From Cryptomeria japonica (lineage: Eukaryota; Streptophyta; Pinopsida; Cupressales; Cupressaceae): a stretch of DNA of 64,000 nucleotides. Below are positions 11,678 to 22,484 of the stretch, one piece after another. The stretch lies in assembly GCF_030272615.1 (NCBI RefSeq), contig NC_081406.1:114481783-114545782 (forward strand). The letters run 5' to 3'. The notes beneath the pieces are model-generated. The model ran no database searches. It saw only the letters and a list, made by a program, of their open reading frames with translations, and was not told the origin of the DNA. The stretch's first letter is position 1. Each line of letters opens with the position of its first letter. Made by a program: the position numbers and the translations under genes.

Positions 11678-13657
11678 GAGTTGTCGGTTGGAGACAGAGC
11701 TACCATTGAGGAGATGGGTCTGAGACATGTATTGTATGTGCCTAAGTTTTGGGCAAACATGGGTTTGCTGACTGTGCTTGCTGAGAGATGGCACTTTGAG
11801 ACGTGCACCTTCCATTTGTCGATGGGTGAGATGACAGTCACCCTTGAGGATGTCTACAGGATTCTGCAGATACCGATTGATGGAGATTTGATTCCATATG
11901 ATCGTGATGGAGATCGGGAGGCATTGAGACGGGTGTTTCAGGATCCTGGATTAGAGATGAGGGCAGGACACATGGCATGGGACAGCATGACAACCACAGG
12001 GTTAGCATTGCTGACAGTGATTAGAGGAGCTATCAGTGGCTTCCTATGTCTAGACAGGGAAACACGGGGATTGGCTATGGGCTGGGGGGGAGCACTGGAG
12101 ACACTGGTGACACAGCACACTAGATATGCCTAGGGACCATGTGTTCTGGCCCATTTGTATTACGAGCTTCATCAGTTTGTTTATCATGGGTTAGTGGGAT
12201 TGGGCTGTGGAGTGACACTACTACAGGTATGGGCCTATGAGCATCTGCCGATTACCCGACCGATACACTTTAGGGGTAGGGGTCACAGACGCAGCTTTGT
12301 ACACTTATATGATATGATCACATCATAGCCGTGGATTGGTAGGTTGGAGCATTGGCGGCAGGTGATCGATGACATTGATGTGGTCATATGGAGACCATAT
12401 CTAGGCTATGAGAAGTGGGAGGATGATGCAGTGGAGCTGTCCTACACCTTTCGGAGCAGGTACCTGATTGGGTGGATGCCCTATGTGTTAGAGAGACAGC
12501 TGGTGGACAGGGTGTGCAGGCAGTATGACAGGATCCAGAGGATGCCACGGGACTCGGGCATGTATGCCCGCACAGTTAGGGATCAGGCACAGTTTGGGCC
12601 CTTACTGTCATATGATCAGGCAGTCACACAGCTGGCAGAGATGGTGCCCCTACCCTGCGATATGTGGCCGGAGATCGAGGACGCCGGGATGGATGCTGAG
12701 TATACAGCATATTGGGCAGAGCATCCATTCCCCCGATTGATAGATCTAGGAGAGCTACTAGAGGGAGATGGAGGTGGGGACGATGATGATGATGGTCGAG
12801 GTGATGGGGGCAGAGGCTGATGGAGGAGGAGAGGAGTAGTTGGGGAGAGGAAGGTTGCTCCTTGGAGGGAGGGTGGATAGGAGAGATAGGCTCAAGTGGT
12901 GAGGGGTCACGGTGGATTGCCCCTATAGGTACCAATAGCACAGGGTCCCAGAGCATAGGTACAGAGATAGGGACAGGTGCTAGTACAGGCACAAGAGCAG
13001 GGACGGAGACAGGTACAGGAACAGAGGCATGTATAGAGACAAGTACCCGTACAGGCACCAGTACAGGTATAGGTATAGGGGCAGGCACCTGCAGAGGGGG
13101 AGCCACAAGCAAAGGCAGAGGGGGCTGACCTAGAGGAGGATGAGTTGATTGAGCTGAGAGAGATCTGCCAGGGCCAGGCAGATGAGATACAGGAGCTGGA
13201 GAGGGAGAGGGATTGGCTCAGGACGAGGCTCAGGGATACTGAGCGGGAGAGAGATCAGGTGATTCAGTGCTACCCAGAGGTTGAGACAGCGCTGAGGGCA
13301 AGGAGACAGGCGGTGGAGGACATAGGGGCAGGCTATGCATATGTCCTATAGGTAGGAGAGGAGATTGCCTACTGGCGGGACCTCTATTATGGTGCAGTGC
13401 CAGCAGATCAGTGGGTGAGGAGCTTCCATAGACCATCACAGACAGCAACAGCTACAGGAGGGAGCCGGAGGAGATAGACATCGAGTGGTGGGGTTATGGG
13501 TCCTCCACCACCACTAGATAGAGGGGACAGGCAGGATGATCCTGGGCGGGTCCTTCAGGGGCTCAGATTCTGTCAAGGCCAGGTGGCTCCAAGGGAGGGA
13601 GTTCATCATAGCCTTAGAGGGATCCCTATGTATCAGTATTGTACCATTTTTGTATGA
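11678..13657 (+). pseudogene. Plant mobile domain (PMD) protein, antisense gene of G3
   Basis: One plus-strand frame of 659 codons from 11678 to a TGA at 13655. Residues 15-90 (about 11720-11920) contain FHLSMGEMTVTLEDVYRIL and IPIDGDLIPYD, hallmark blocks of the plant mobile domain found in MAIN/MAIL1 and PP7-like proteins and in transposable elements. The second half has DIDVVIWRPYLGYEKW and LERQLVDRVCRQYDRIQRMP, matching the C-terminal part of the domain. Then come an acidic stretch (about 12770), a Gln/Val-rich repeat (12900-13100) and a coiled coil (LREICQGQADEIQELERERD, 13150 on). The frame holds twelve TAG and one TGA (12131, 12326, 12818, 12878, 12887, 12926, 12956, 12968, 13034, 13070, 13076, 13349, 13475) and no apparent frameshift. 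The true start is unclear: a TGA at 11672 closes the frame upstream, and TTTGACTACAG at about 11620 could be a splice acceptor. Inactive as it stands. Confidence 0.82.
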
Positions 13658-15127
13658 TGATGTAGACACCTACGGGTGATTGTAGCCATATGATTTTTTT
13701 GACATCATTGTATCATGACACTTTTGATTATATATATGAGATGATTCATTTTTGCGGCAGCTATATGCATGTGTACCTAGGTGATGAGATGTTTCATGAT
13801 GTATGTTTATGATATGGATGCAAATATGTACATGATGCAATGCAATATATTTTGTTCTTTTATGTTGTATATGTGATGCATGATGCAAATGTAAATGTAT
13901 GTAATGTAGATGAAAATTGTGCTAACAGGTGTTGTGTGCAGGATGTGATGCAGTTGTGATATCTATATGTATGTATGAAATGCTTATATGTGGAAATGCA
14001 GGTGCAAACTTCATGAAATGCAAATGTTTTTGGTGTGTCATTATACTCAGTCATGTGATAGTAGGCTACGCGGACTCAAGAAGGATGATGGAAGTCAATC
14101 AAGAAAGGGGGATGAAAGACAAAAGATATGAATGTGAAAGAGCTTCTTGTGCGTTATCATCATTGAGCTTTATTATCGCAAGTAGGTTATGACAATCGAG
14201 GCATATGTTCGACCCAGAAAGTCATTGTACCTGTTTGCATGGAGATAAGACAGTCACAAACAAGGAATACCCCAGTTCATACTAGACTCACAGTGTCCTC
14301 ATATCCTTGGACAAGTCATAGCATTACTAAGAGACAATCCATAGACAGCAAACAAAAATAGGCGACGATACCCCATCCTCTCCTTTCTGTCAAAGACATC
14401 CTGGAGATAGAATCTCTAGTCAGAGACATCCTGGAAAAGCTAAAATACATATCACCAAAAGAGATGAAATCAAAAGAAAACCAAGACTCGACACCAACAT
14501 CCACTGTAGTCCTCAAGTTTAGTGTCTCTTGTCACTTGTATAAGTCTTATTTGATTGTGGTCACAATGTTTACTTTCACAAAAAGGATAGATAGCACTGA
14601 ACCATATGTTGTTTGAGTCTATTAAAAGATTTGATTTGTTGAAGCTCATTGTTGCTGCTGTGTCTCATCTGAAACTGACCGAATCCATGAAGCTGATACT
14701 TTATTGCAGAGAAGATGAAACTTTATTGCGGATCTGTGATGCAAATGTTGCTTTATTGCGGATTGTGTGCGGATAGACTGAAGGAAGCTGGAAGAAACTG
14801 TACTCCTCAAAACATGTGATGTTCTTAGTTCCACACCCATCACTAGACATAGGATTTGCTGCAGCCACAGATAGGATCTGATTTATTATGGGGGGAAAGG
14901 AAGGTTTATTATGAATGGCTAACCAATCTTGGGTAGATCAATAACAAGCCATGATGGGAATGAGTAAGTTTATTATGGATGAATTGGTTGTGAGTATGTG
15001 TAGAGTGAAGTGATGAAAGAGAATCCTGAAGGAGGGAGGAGCCATGTCTCTACGCATGGTGCTGGTGACCCAGTTTTCACCATGGTACTTGCCCAGGGCG
15101 CCACTAAAGTGGTTTTCATCGTTGGAC
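13658..15127. other. Non-coding part of G3 between PMD gene and pol remnant
   Basis: No convincing gene. 13700-14060 is rich in ATG-repeat text (atgatgcaatg, tatgtatg), whose frames on both strands are low complexity. 14690-14770 carries three copies of CTTTATTGCGGAT and 14880-14985 three of TTTATTATGG. By position it is the 3' end of the PMD gene (plus) and 3' untranslated sequence of the element (minus). Confidence 0.5.
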
Positions 15128-15345
15128 GAAATTATTTCTCTTTACTTTTTTGATTTTTTCAATTTTTTTGTTGTCACAAAGCGCCTGTTTGCCAGGTTTT
15201 CACCAAGTAACGATTTTTTTGTTTTTATGATTTTTTTTGTATTTTTGAATTTTTTGAATTTTTTTGTATTTTTGAAATTTTTTTGATTTTTTTTTTGTAT
15301 TTTTGAAATTTTTTGATTTTTTTTTTGTATTTTTGAATTAGGATA
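15128..15345. repeat. T-rich low-complexity tract
   Basis: Runs of T broken by short words such as GTATTTTTGAAATTTTTTGA. It sits immediately 3' of the integrase tail. Its frames (Phe-rich on plus, Lys/Asn-rich on minus) are artefacts of composition. Confidence 0.85.
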
Positions 15346-15355
15346 TTCTGAAGAG

Positions 15356-16672
15356 CTATGTGTAGAACCTGCGAAGGTGCATGCTATTGATAGGATCCTC
15401 CAAAGGCTCACCTTCTATAGTTGAGAGCTGATATGCCCCAGATCCATATGCTACTGTAACGATGTAAGGACCAAGCCAATTTGGTTCGAACTTGCCCTTC
15501 TTCTCTTTGTCTTGCTGATTCTTGGGGTTTTCTCTGAGAACCAAGTCACCTACCTAAAATATACGAGGCTTGACCTTGTGATTGTAGCTGCATTGTTCCT
15601 TGACTGAATGATGTGTAGCTTGAGTGACTATCTTCCTTGATGAAGAAACTGAGATAGAATTACTAGTGTGTGGACTACGTTTGCCCATATGCATGTCACC
15701 TAAAGAAACTTGGGCATCCCTAATAACAAAGTCCTTCGAGGAAGCTCCATTAAAGGTCCATGATGTATCACTAGAAGGGAATGGATGTGTGGAACAAGTG
15801 GATGAGTTATGAAGGCTTATGACTGTGAAAAGAAGTGAAAGTAGGATAGCATGATGGAGACTTAGGATCAACAAGTATGCTTTTTGACTTAAAATTGTAG
15901 AACTTTTGCCCCCAGTTATTTTGATATTAGGGGAGATCAACTCTTTCTCTTTTTGCTTCATAGGATTTTTATCCTTTACTTTGATTTTTGCAGAGTCCAA
16001 TAGCTTTTGATTTTGATTTGGACTGGAGGACTTTTCTTTATTTTTGACTTTTAGATTCTTCTTTTCAAAGCTTGATTTTTGATCCCCAATGAGTGAGGGC
16101 TTTTGTGATTCTTGTTGATCCAAGTCTGGAAGAGGAGTGGAAATAGAATGTGTGGATGAAATGGTAAGGCTATGTGAGTTCTCAAGAGGGTTGGCGATAC
16201 ATTCAATAGATTCTTTGTTGGAACCACTCTTAGGACTATTGATATCAAGAGTTGCTTGCACCACTAGAGGAGATTTGCATTCAGACTTAGTAGCCACAAC
16301 ACTAGGTGGTTCACACCCAATTCCTTGGCATTGCAAATTATTTGTAGGTTGTTCCTGTTGACTGAATACCTTAGGAGATAGTGGGAGTTGATCAACATGA
16401 AAGATATACTCACCACATCCCATGTCTTTAATCTTTAACTTTTCTTTTAGTTCTATTTTCTTTGATGTATAAGCTTTCAAGGATTTTGGATCCACATATG
16501 CTGATGAAGGAATAGCTTGTCGATTAACTGGTATTGTTATTTCTGATTGAGGTTGCAGATTGTTGCAATATATGAATGGATTTGGATCCGCTTTGACGGT
16601 TACTTCAACTCCATTGTGTGGAAACTTGATACATTGATGATATGTAGAAGGGACTGCGCTCATCTCATGAAT
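15356..16672 (-). pseudogene. G3 linker fused to integrase C-terminal tail
   Basis: In frame with the protease upstream. It starts with MSAVPSTYHQCIKFPHNG, directly after the end of the protease, and continues as a Ser/Lys-rich linker without recognisable domain for about 270 residues. Near 15770 it reads SWTFNGASSKDF, which may be the first residues of RNase H (weak). From about 15620 the match to gypsy integrase is clear: SVKEQCSYNHKVKPR, then VGDLVLRENPK, WLGPYIVTVAYGSGAYQLS and MHLRRFY at the C-terminus. A TAG at 15556-15554 interrupts it. The core of reverse transcriptase, RNase H and integrase was removed by an internal deletion that left the frame intact. Homologous linker sequence follows the protease in G5 (HKCLKFPHNGEVVTV). 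Confidence 0.78.
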
Positions 16673-17173
16673 CTATGGACGTCCCAAGAGTATGTTGTAT
16701 GTGAGATCTAGATCAAGGACCTGAAAAACCACATCCTTTGTAACGGGCCCAACTCTGAAAGGTAAGGTGACTGTGCCCTTGGATGAACGCTCTTCATCAT
16801 CGTATGCCTTGATGGTAATTTTGTTTGTAGAATTCATAGATTTGTCAGAATATCCCAATTGTTTAATAGTGCTCAATGTACAAATGTTTAGACCTGCTCC
16901 TCCATCTATCAGGACTCATTTGATTTTATGTTTGTGTATGAAGGCTTCAATGTGTAATGGTGCATTATGTGGCTGACTTATAGAGGCATCATCAGCTTTT
17001 GTGAAAGTAAGGGAGTGTGGAATGGAAAGGTATCCCACCATGGCTTGAAACTGGTCCACGTTCAGATCAGTAGGAACAACAGTATCTCTCAAGATTTTGT
17101 CAAGAATAGCTTTATGAGTGGGGGATATACGTAAGAGCTCAAGGATGGAGATGAGCGCGGGTGTCTTCCCTAA
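16673..17173 (-). pseudogene. Retropepsin-like aspartic protease of G3
   Basis: Same frame as Gag. A pre-domain (ALISILELLRISPTHKAILD) leads to VLIDGGAGLNIC, the active-site strand; the usual D-T/S-G is D-G-G here. NILLGRP near the C-terminal end is the second conserved retropepsin block, normally followed by Trp. Breaks: TGA at 16918-16916 just before the active site and TAG at 16675-16673 at the position of that Trp. Its job would be to cut the Gag-Pol precursor inside the particle. Confidence 0.8.
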
Positions 17174-19471
17174 CTATTCTACAAGGTCATACTCAGGTTT
17201 GGTTGATGAAGAAGTGGTGTTTTTAGTTGAGGCACCTAGAAAAGTAATTTTACCTCGACGGGTTGTAACATGACATTCAGAAGTAGGTTCGGACGAAGAT
17301 CCAACACCTCTTAGGACAATCTTGGGTTGCTGAGGAGGATTCTCAGGGTTTTTGTTCTTGATGGTAATAGTAGAGATATTATTGTCCATCGAGATATGAT
17401 TGATAGTTGAATCATAGTTGTAAGGTGCTCTAGTATAGTTGGCTTGATCATCTGTGACTTTAGCTTTTCCCTTGTCGTGCTTTGGGAATGGGTCCTTAAA
17501 CATCTCATGTTCTTGATTGGATGAGTGTCCCTCAATCTCAATGTCACCTCTATCAGTGAGATCTTGTATGATATTCTTCAGTCGATGACAATTTCCTGTT
17601 TTATGACCCTTGCTCTTATGAAATTCACAATACTCATCATCATTCCACCAATTTGGTTTGACCTTTGGTTCATATGGAGGAAAATATGGAACTATGATCA
17701 CTTTGTTTGCCACAAGCTTTTTGAAGACTGACTCAAGTGGTTCTCTCAATGGAGTGTACTTCCTTCATGATCTAGAAGTTGTTTGAGTATTCACTTGATT
17801 GTTTGTAGAACTTGATCCCGAAAAGATGAATTTGGGTCGCACTGTATTGGCATCAACAACACCATCATTGACTGTGTTCTTGTTTTTATTCCAAAATCTT
17901 GGCTTGTCTTTTCCTTTAAAGTCATCTTTGTTCTCCTTGAATATCTTAATGACTCCTTGTTCAATTAGAACCTTTTCCGTTGCTAAGCCTTTTTCAATAA
18001 CATCCTTGAAGGTGGACAAACAAGCTTTCCTTAGATCATAACCAATGTCCTTGTTAATGTTTTCTGTGAACATCTCTACCATTTGTTTTTGTGGAATTTC
18101 ACAAGAGCATCTGCTGGCTAGATTTCTCCATCTTTGTAAAAATGATGCAAAAGACTCTCCCTCTTTTTGCTTGGTGTTGCGTAAAGTAGTGACCGATATG
18201 TCTGTCTCTATATTGTATGAGAAATGTTGAATAAATGCCTCTGCTAAGTCACCCCATGACTTAATACCAGGTGGGAGTTGGGAGAACCATTTCATAGCTT
18301 GATCACGTAAGCTTTGTGGGAATAATCTCATCAAATATGTCTCTTCTGAAGCTACTTCAATGCAAGCTGTGAAAAATTGTCTTATGTGTGCCTTAGGATC
18401 CCCTTTTCCTCTATACTTATCAAATTTAGGCATCACAAAGTGTGTAGGAAATGGAGGCATTGGAATGCTCTTGTTGAATGGATAAGGACATATGTCTCTC
18501 ATTGTGTATGTTGGCTTTGGTGTATTTATGTCCTCCATTTTCTTTTGTAAGTCTCTGATTTGTTGCTCCAAATTGCTCTTAGGTGGAGATCGACTTCTTG
18601 AAGCATACCCCATGTTTGAGGCACCAATTGGAGGAGGAGCATATTGCATATATGGATGATATTAATCATACACATGTTCATATGGAGGAGGTCTATAGTG
18701 ATGTTGCCTATATGGACCACTTGGTATAGATTCATGTTGAGGAACACCATATCTATTTTGTGCATGTATACCATATTCTACAGGCATGTCATGTTCTATT
18801 GTGTTGCCCCCAAATTTGACACGGGGTTTCCTTGTGTCCAAATTTTGAGCATGCCTTTGAATATCCAATTGTTTTGGTTGATCCATAGCTTGAGTATGTG
18901 ATTGAGCATATCTGTCTGCATAAGACTTCCATAATGGTTTGCGAAGGTGAGTATCATATACTTGACCATGTGTATGTGGGACCTCTGGTTTTTGAAGCAA
19001 AGATGATGGTGATTCAGGTACCATATGTGGTCCTCTATTTCCTCCACTATTAGGTCTCCTTTGATCCATGTTGGAGTGAGTTTGTTGCAAAGGTCGATTT
19101 TCCATAATTTGAGACATGTCAAAATCATGAGGTATCTTGGCTCCACTTTGTGCCATCATTTGTAAGAAGTATTGTCTATCCCTCCTCATTATTTCCTCAA
19201 CCAATCGATTGAAATGGGGATTCATAATGGATTCTTCCACATCTACTGAATGTATTGATAAGTTGTCCAAATTGTCATTATGTGTAACATTGTTTTTTGT
19301 AGTGTCTGTGTTCTCCACATGTGGAATGTTTCTATAGACATCCATGTCAGGCAATGTAGTGTGATCAGTATTGAAAAATAAATTGTTGTCATACTCATAA
19401 GAACTCATGTTTGCGGACTCTTGAGCCTCTTTAGTTTCTCTCCTAGATTTTTGAAGACGGGTTTCAACCAT
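17174..19471 (-). pseudogene. Gag of gypsy element G3
   Basis: Minus-strand frame from ATG at 19471. The N-terminal 270 residues are Asn/His-rich and unrecognised. From about 18480 the retrotransposon Gag domain is clear: FDKYRGKGDPKAHIRQF, DQAMKWFSQLPPGIKSWGDL, AFIQHFSYN and QRWRNLASRC. Near 17640 is a zinc knuckle of unusual form, CEFHKSKGHKTGNC (C-X2-H-X4-H-X4-C), followed by RLKNIIQDL. The frame is intact except for TAA at 18664-18662, TGA at 17767-17765 and TAG at 17176-17174, and stays in register into protease and integrase tail down to 15356: one 4.1-kb Gag-Pro frame without an indel. It would form the capsid of the element. Confidence 0.9.
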
Positions 19472-19964
19472 GAACTAGGTATTGACCAAGATGTGTAAGA
19501 CTAGATGAAAATGGAAAAAGTATGGAAGACCAAGAGTTGGATGGAATGTAAATGAATCTGAGGTGTACTTGCAAATGTCCAAAGTGTAAGACCAAGTATG
19601 TATGTAGTAGAGTAGGTGTGACTTCCAAAGAGAGGATAGTTTCTCTTGATAAGGTAAGTTGACCTTGACTCTAAGTAAGACCAAATGAGACCCAAAGGTA
19701 AGAAACCTTGATGAGGGACCACTTAGCAAAGTGTTGTTGTATATAGTGTGTTGACAAAGTATGATGAGGACAAGCAAGTGACCTTTTGACCCAAGTTTAG
19801 ACAATTGTGAATGTAAAATGAGATGTGAAGCAATGATGGACTGTGTGAGACCCAAAGATAGGTTGAATGCTAGATGAACCTGAAGAAACAACCTAGGAAG
19901 CTCAAGAATTCCGAAACTGATTTCCTTTTGTTTGTTGGACTGTGAATTTTTCTTGTAATTTTGA

Positions 19965-20115
19965 ACACAGACGCGCCTGTATACTACACAGATGTGGTTA
20001 TCCGACTCAGACGTGTTTCTATTCAACACAGACACTGTTATAAACATAGACGCTATTCTGCCCTTCACAGACACGTTTAGATGACTCAGACGCAGTTAAA
20101 ACAGACACAGACACG
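19965..20115. repeat. ACAGACGCG-type repeats, inner cluster of G3 leader
   Basis: At least seven degenerate copies of CACAGACGCG (also AGACACGTTT and AGACGCAGTT) within 150 bases, spaced 15-25 bases. Confidence 0.75.
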
Positions 20116-20460
20116 TTTCTGTAAACTTTGTGCAATTTTTTCCAATCTGTGAAGTCGTTTGTGTTGTGACCAAATCTGAATGTTTGACTATTTTTTCGTG
20201 ACAAGAGGACACAATGTTGATGAGGACCCAATGTTTGCAAGTGTCTAGACTCCAAAATGACTCAAAAAAGTGTGTTGTTTGATGTAAAATTATTTTGCAT
20301 ACACTTGAAGACACAAAAGACACAATGTTTTGCTGTTTGGTCTTGAATGTTTGAATGTTTAAAAGAAGTCAAGCACAATTCTTATGGCTGGCCAAGACAA
20401 TAGTTGTTGATCCCACATAGGATTTTACCCCCGAGGCTACGCTATTTAGAGCGGATACTT

Positions 20461-20950
20461 AGATGCTTGACCTCACCGGCTCCACCCTCGGCACTCACTT
20501 CTTGGGTCAGCCAAGCATCAGTCCCCATGAAAACTCCCCATGGCGAACTTTGTATCTCTATTAAGAACCGTATGTGTGTGGGCTGCTACCAGAGGTCCGA
20601 CCTCCTGCCCCAACAACTAGAAGGATTTGGGCTTCTAAAACAAAAAGGTGCTAGTAAGGGCATCCGCTCATGTGGCCATACATGCGGCACTTTCAGCTCT
20701 GTAAATACAGAAGGCTCCCAGCCGGTAGGGGTTACACCCTACAAATGATCAAATAAATTTGATCAAATGGGTTTATGGGGAGACATAGTGTTGGTATGAA
20801 CTAATTAGCACACGTTATTCATAGTTTTCACCATGAATACATTTGATTATAGTGGTTCGGAAGAGGTGGGTTTTCCTTGCTACCACTTGGGTCGTTCTCT
20901 TCTCACTAGTAGTCCTAATGACCACACGGGAAGACAGGCCCTCTAAAGAT
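20461..20950 (-). other. Conserved leader block of G3
   Basis: Colinear with 1525-2040 of G1. Contains CCAAGCATCAGTCCCCATG, CTCCCCATGGCGAACTT, CAACTAGAAGG and CAGGCCCTCTAAAG. The plus-strand frame at 20404-20748 is not kept open in G1. Confidence 0.7.
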
Positions 20951-21336
20951 TAAACAAAAAGAGCCTATTGCTCAAGACACAAAAGACAATGATTCAATTT
21001 TAGTGCACCAATGGAAGTGTTTGCTAGTCTATGAAAACAAGGCACACAATAAAAGTCAAAAACTCTTGCCAAGGACCTGCAACAAAGAGTTGTTAGTAGT
21101 TTGGGTTGTTTGAAATAATCACCCCTTCCTGCAAACACACAAGTTAGGTAAATTTTAAAACCCAAAAGACTTTGTGAAAATAGGGGCCTTCAACCAAATG
21201 ATTTAGCTTCCAAGGCAAGCTGCACCAATTGTGTTAGCTAGATCTGAAAATGTTAGTCCAAAAAATAAACCAGATCTGAAACCCTAAATGCAAAATCCGA
21301 AAACCGAATCAATAAAATTTCCAAAATTTTGAAACA

Positions 21337-21600
21337 GGCAATACACAGACGCGATTACCGCCTATGCAGACGCGACTCCGAAATAGAAACGCGGTTCTAT
21401 GAGACACAAACGCAATTAAAAACCATAGATGCGCTTTCTGTACGCAGACACAAGTGAAAATGACACAGACGCGTTTTAGTAACACAGACGCACCTCCCTG
21501 GAACCTGCAAAATGAAATATGACCAAAACATAGACGCGGATCCAGCTGTCTTAGACGTGCCAGAAAATCAAAAATGCGATCCGAAAGTGCGCAGACGCGA
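21337..21600. repeat. ACAGACGCG-type repeats, outer cluster of G3 leader
   Basis: About ten copies of the AGACGCG motif (for example ACACAGACGCGATTACC, TGCAGACGCGACTCC, TGACACAGACGCG), close to the primer-binding site. Confidence 0.75.
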
Positions 21601-21689
21601 AAATACCAAAAATGCTGCCGAAAATGTTCGACCTGCAACTTCAAAAACACAAGACCTGCAACAAGGGGGTTAAATGCAAAGGGACAAGT

Positions 21690-21707
21690 GTCCCATCGGG
21701 CGTGCCA
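21690..21707 (-). promoter_or_regulatory. Probable primer-binding site of G3
   Basis: TGGCACGCCCGATGGGAC on the minus strand, three bases inside the 5' LTR. It begins with the TGG that pairs with tRNA CCA. It shares the core CCCGATG with the G1 site. The tRNA is not identified. Confidence 0.65.
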
Positions 21708-21710
21708 AAA

Positions 21711-22484
21711 TGTATATGGTGAAAATGGATAACAATAATAACAAAATTGAAAGGCTAAATGAATTCAACCACAAAACCCTAGCCTAACAATAACAAAGAT
21801 CCACCATAACATATGAAGATTACCTAAGACAATGTAAATAAAACAAAATCACAAAGATGATACCATCACATGTTTAATAGGGTTTTTTGATCTCCATTCT
21901 TCCTATTTCCATTGATCTTGCTTGATATATTTGCTCTCAGATTTTATGTGCACAAGAGCTCAACAAAGAACGGAATGTGGTTGCAAGTAGGATCGTAGTA
22001 TAGTCAAATGATTAAGTTGTTAGCTCATTAGGGTTTGATAATGAAGGAAGCATCTCCTTATATAGAAGACACAATATGAAATGGAGGGATAAGATTGAGA
22101 GGTGTAAAAAGGAGGTCGGCTAGGATTAGAGGGTAGGTAGAAGAAATAATAAAATAATAAAAGAGGTCGGTAGTATAGAAATTAAGAGATGATTGACATG
22201 TGTCATAGGTAGAAAAAGCTAATGAATTAATTAAATAAATAAAGATTTATTTAATTAATAGAAGAAATGAGATCAATTAAATAAATAAAATATTTATTTA
22301 ATTTAGGAAAATGATAATTTAAATAAATAAATGTATTTATTTAAATGAGAAATAAGGCTAGAAGAGGATAAAATGAATTAATTAAATAAATAAAGATTTA
22401 TTTAATTAATAGAAGAATTAGGCTTAGATAATTAAATAAATAAAATATTTATTTAATTAGACATGACAATTTTGGGTGTCTACA
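21711..22484 (-). repeat. 5' LTR of G3
   Basis: 774 bases, TGTATATGG to GTCTACA on the plus strand, with the second GGAAG target copy directly after it at 22485. Confidence 0.95.
22057..22064 (-). promoter_or_regulatory. Putative TATA box of G3
   Basis: TATATAAG on the minus strand, conserved in the 3' LTR at about 10284-10291. It would drive the Gag transcript. Confidence 0.45.

Larger units (their letters stand above)
19472..21689 (-). other. Long leader of G3
   Basis: 2.2 kb between the primer-binding site and Gag. It contains two clusters of ACAGACGCG-type repeats (19965-20115, 21337-21600) and the block shared with G1 (20461-20950). Frames on both strands are short or not conserved between G1 and G3; I call no protein. 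Confidence 0.65.
9937..22484 (-). mobile_element. Gypsy-type LTR retrotransposon G3 with antisense PMD gene
   Basis: Complete 12,548-base element: LTRs 9937-10710 and 21711-22484 (774 bases each, about a dozen differences by eye), target duplication GGAAG at 9932-9936 and 22485-22489, primer-binding site at 21707-21690, polypurine tract at 10724-10711. Minus-strand content: long leader, Gag, protease, linker, and an integrase C-terminal tail; the core of reverse transcriptase, RNase H and integrase is absent. Plus-strand content: a PMD frame (11678-13657) between the pol remnant and the 3' LTR. Large size, this layout and an antisense extra gene are known from Tat-lineage gypsy elements of plants; assigning G3 to Tat is inference. 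Non-autonomous and recent. Confidence 0.93.

Noticed and set aside
12624-13112. Minus-strand Pro/Val-rich frame of 162 codons over the PMD repeat
   Set aside because: It is the reverse reading of the CAGGTA-type repeat and of the PMD coding strand; no independent start context or homology.
12820-13128. Plus-strand Gly/Thr-rich frame
   Set aside because: Probably the shifted reading of the Gln/Val-rich PMD tail, since flanking PMD and coiled-coil parts share the other frame. Kept as a caveat in the PMD entries.
15142-15411. Lys/Asn-rich minus-strand frame and Phe-rich plus-strand frame
   Set aside because: Translation of T-rich low-complexity DNA.
20404-20748. Plus-strand 114-codon frame in the G3 leader
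   Set aside because: It overlaps the block conserved with G1, but the frame is broken in G1 by stops and indels, so conservation is not coding.
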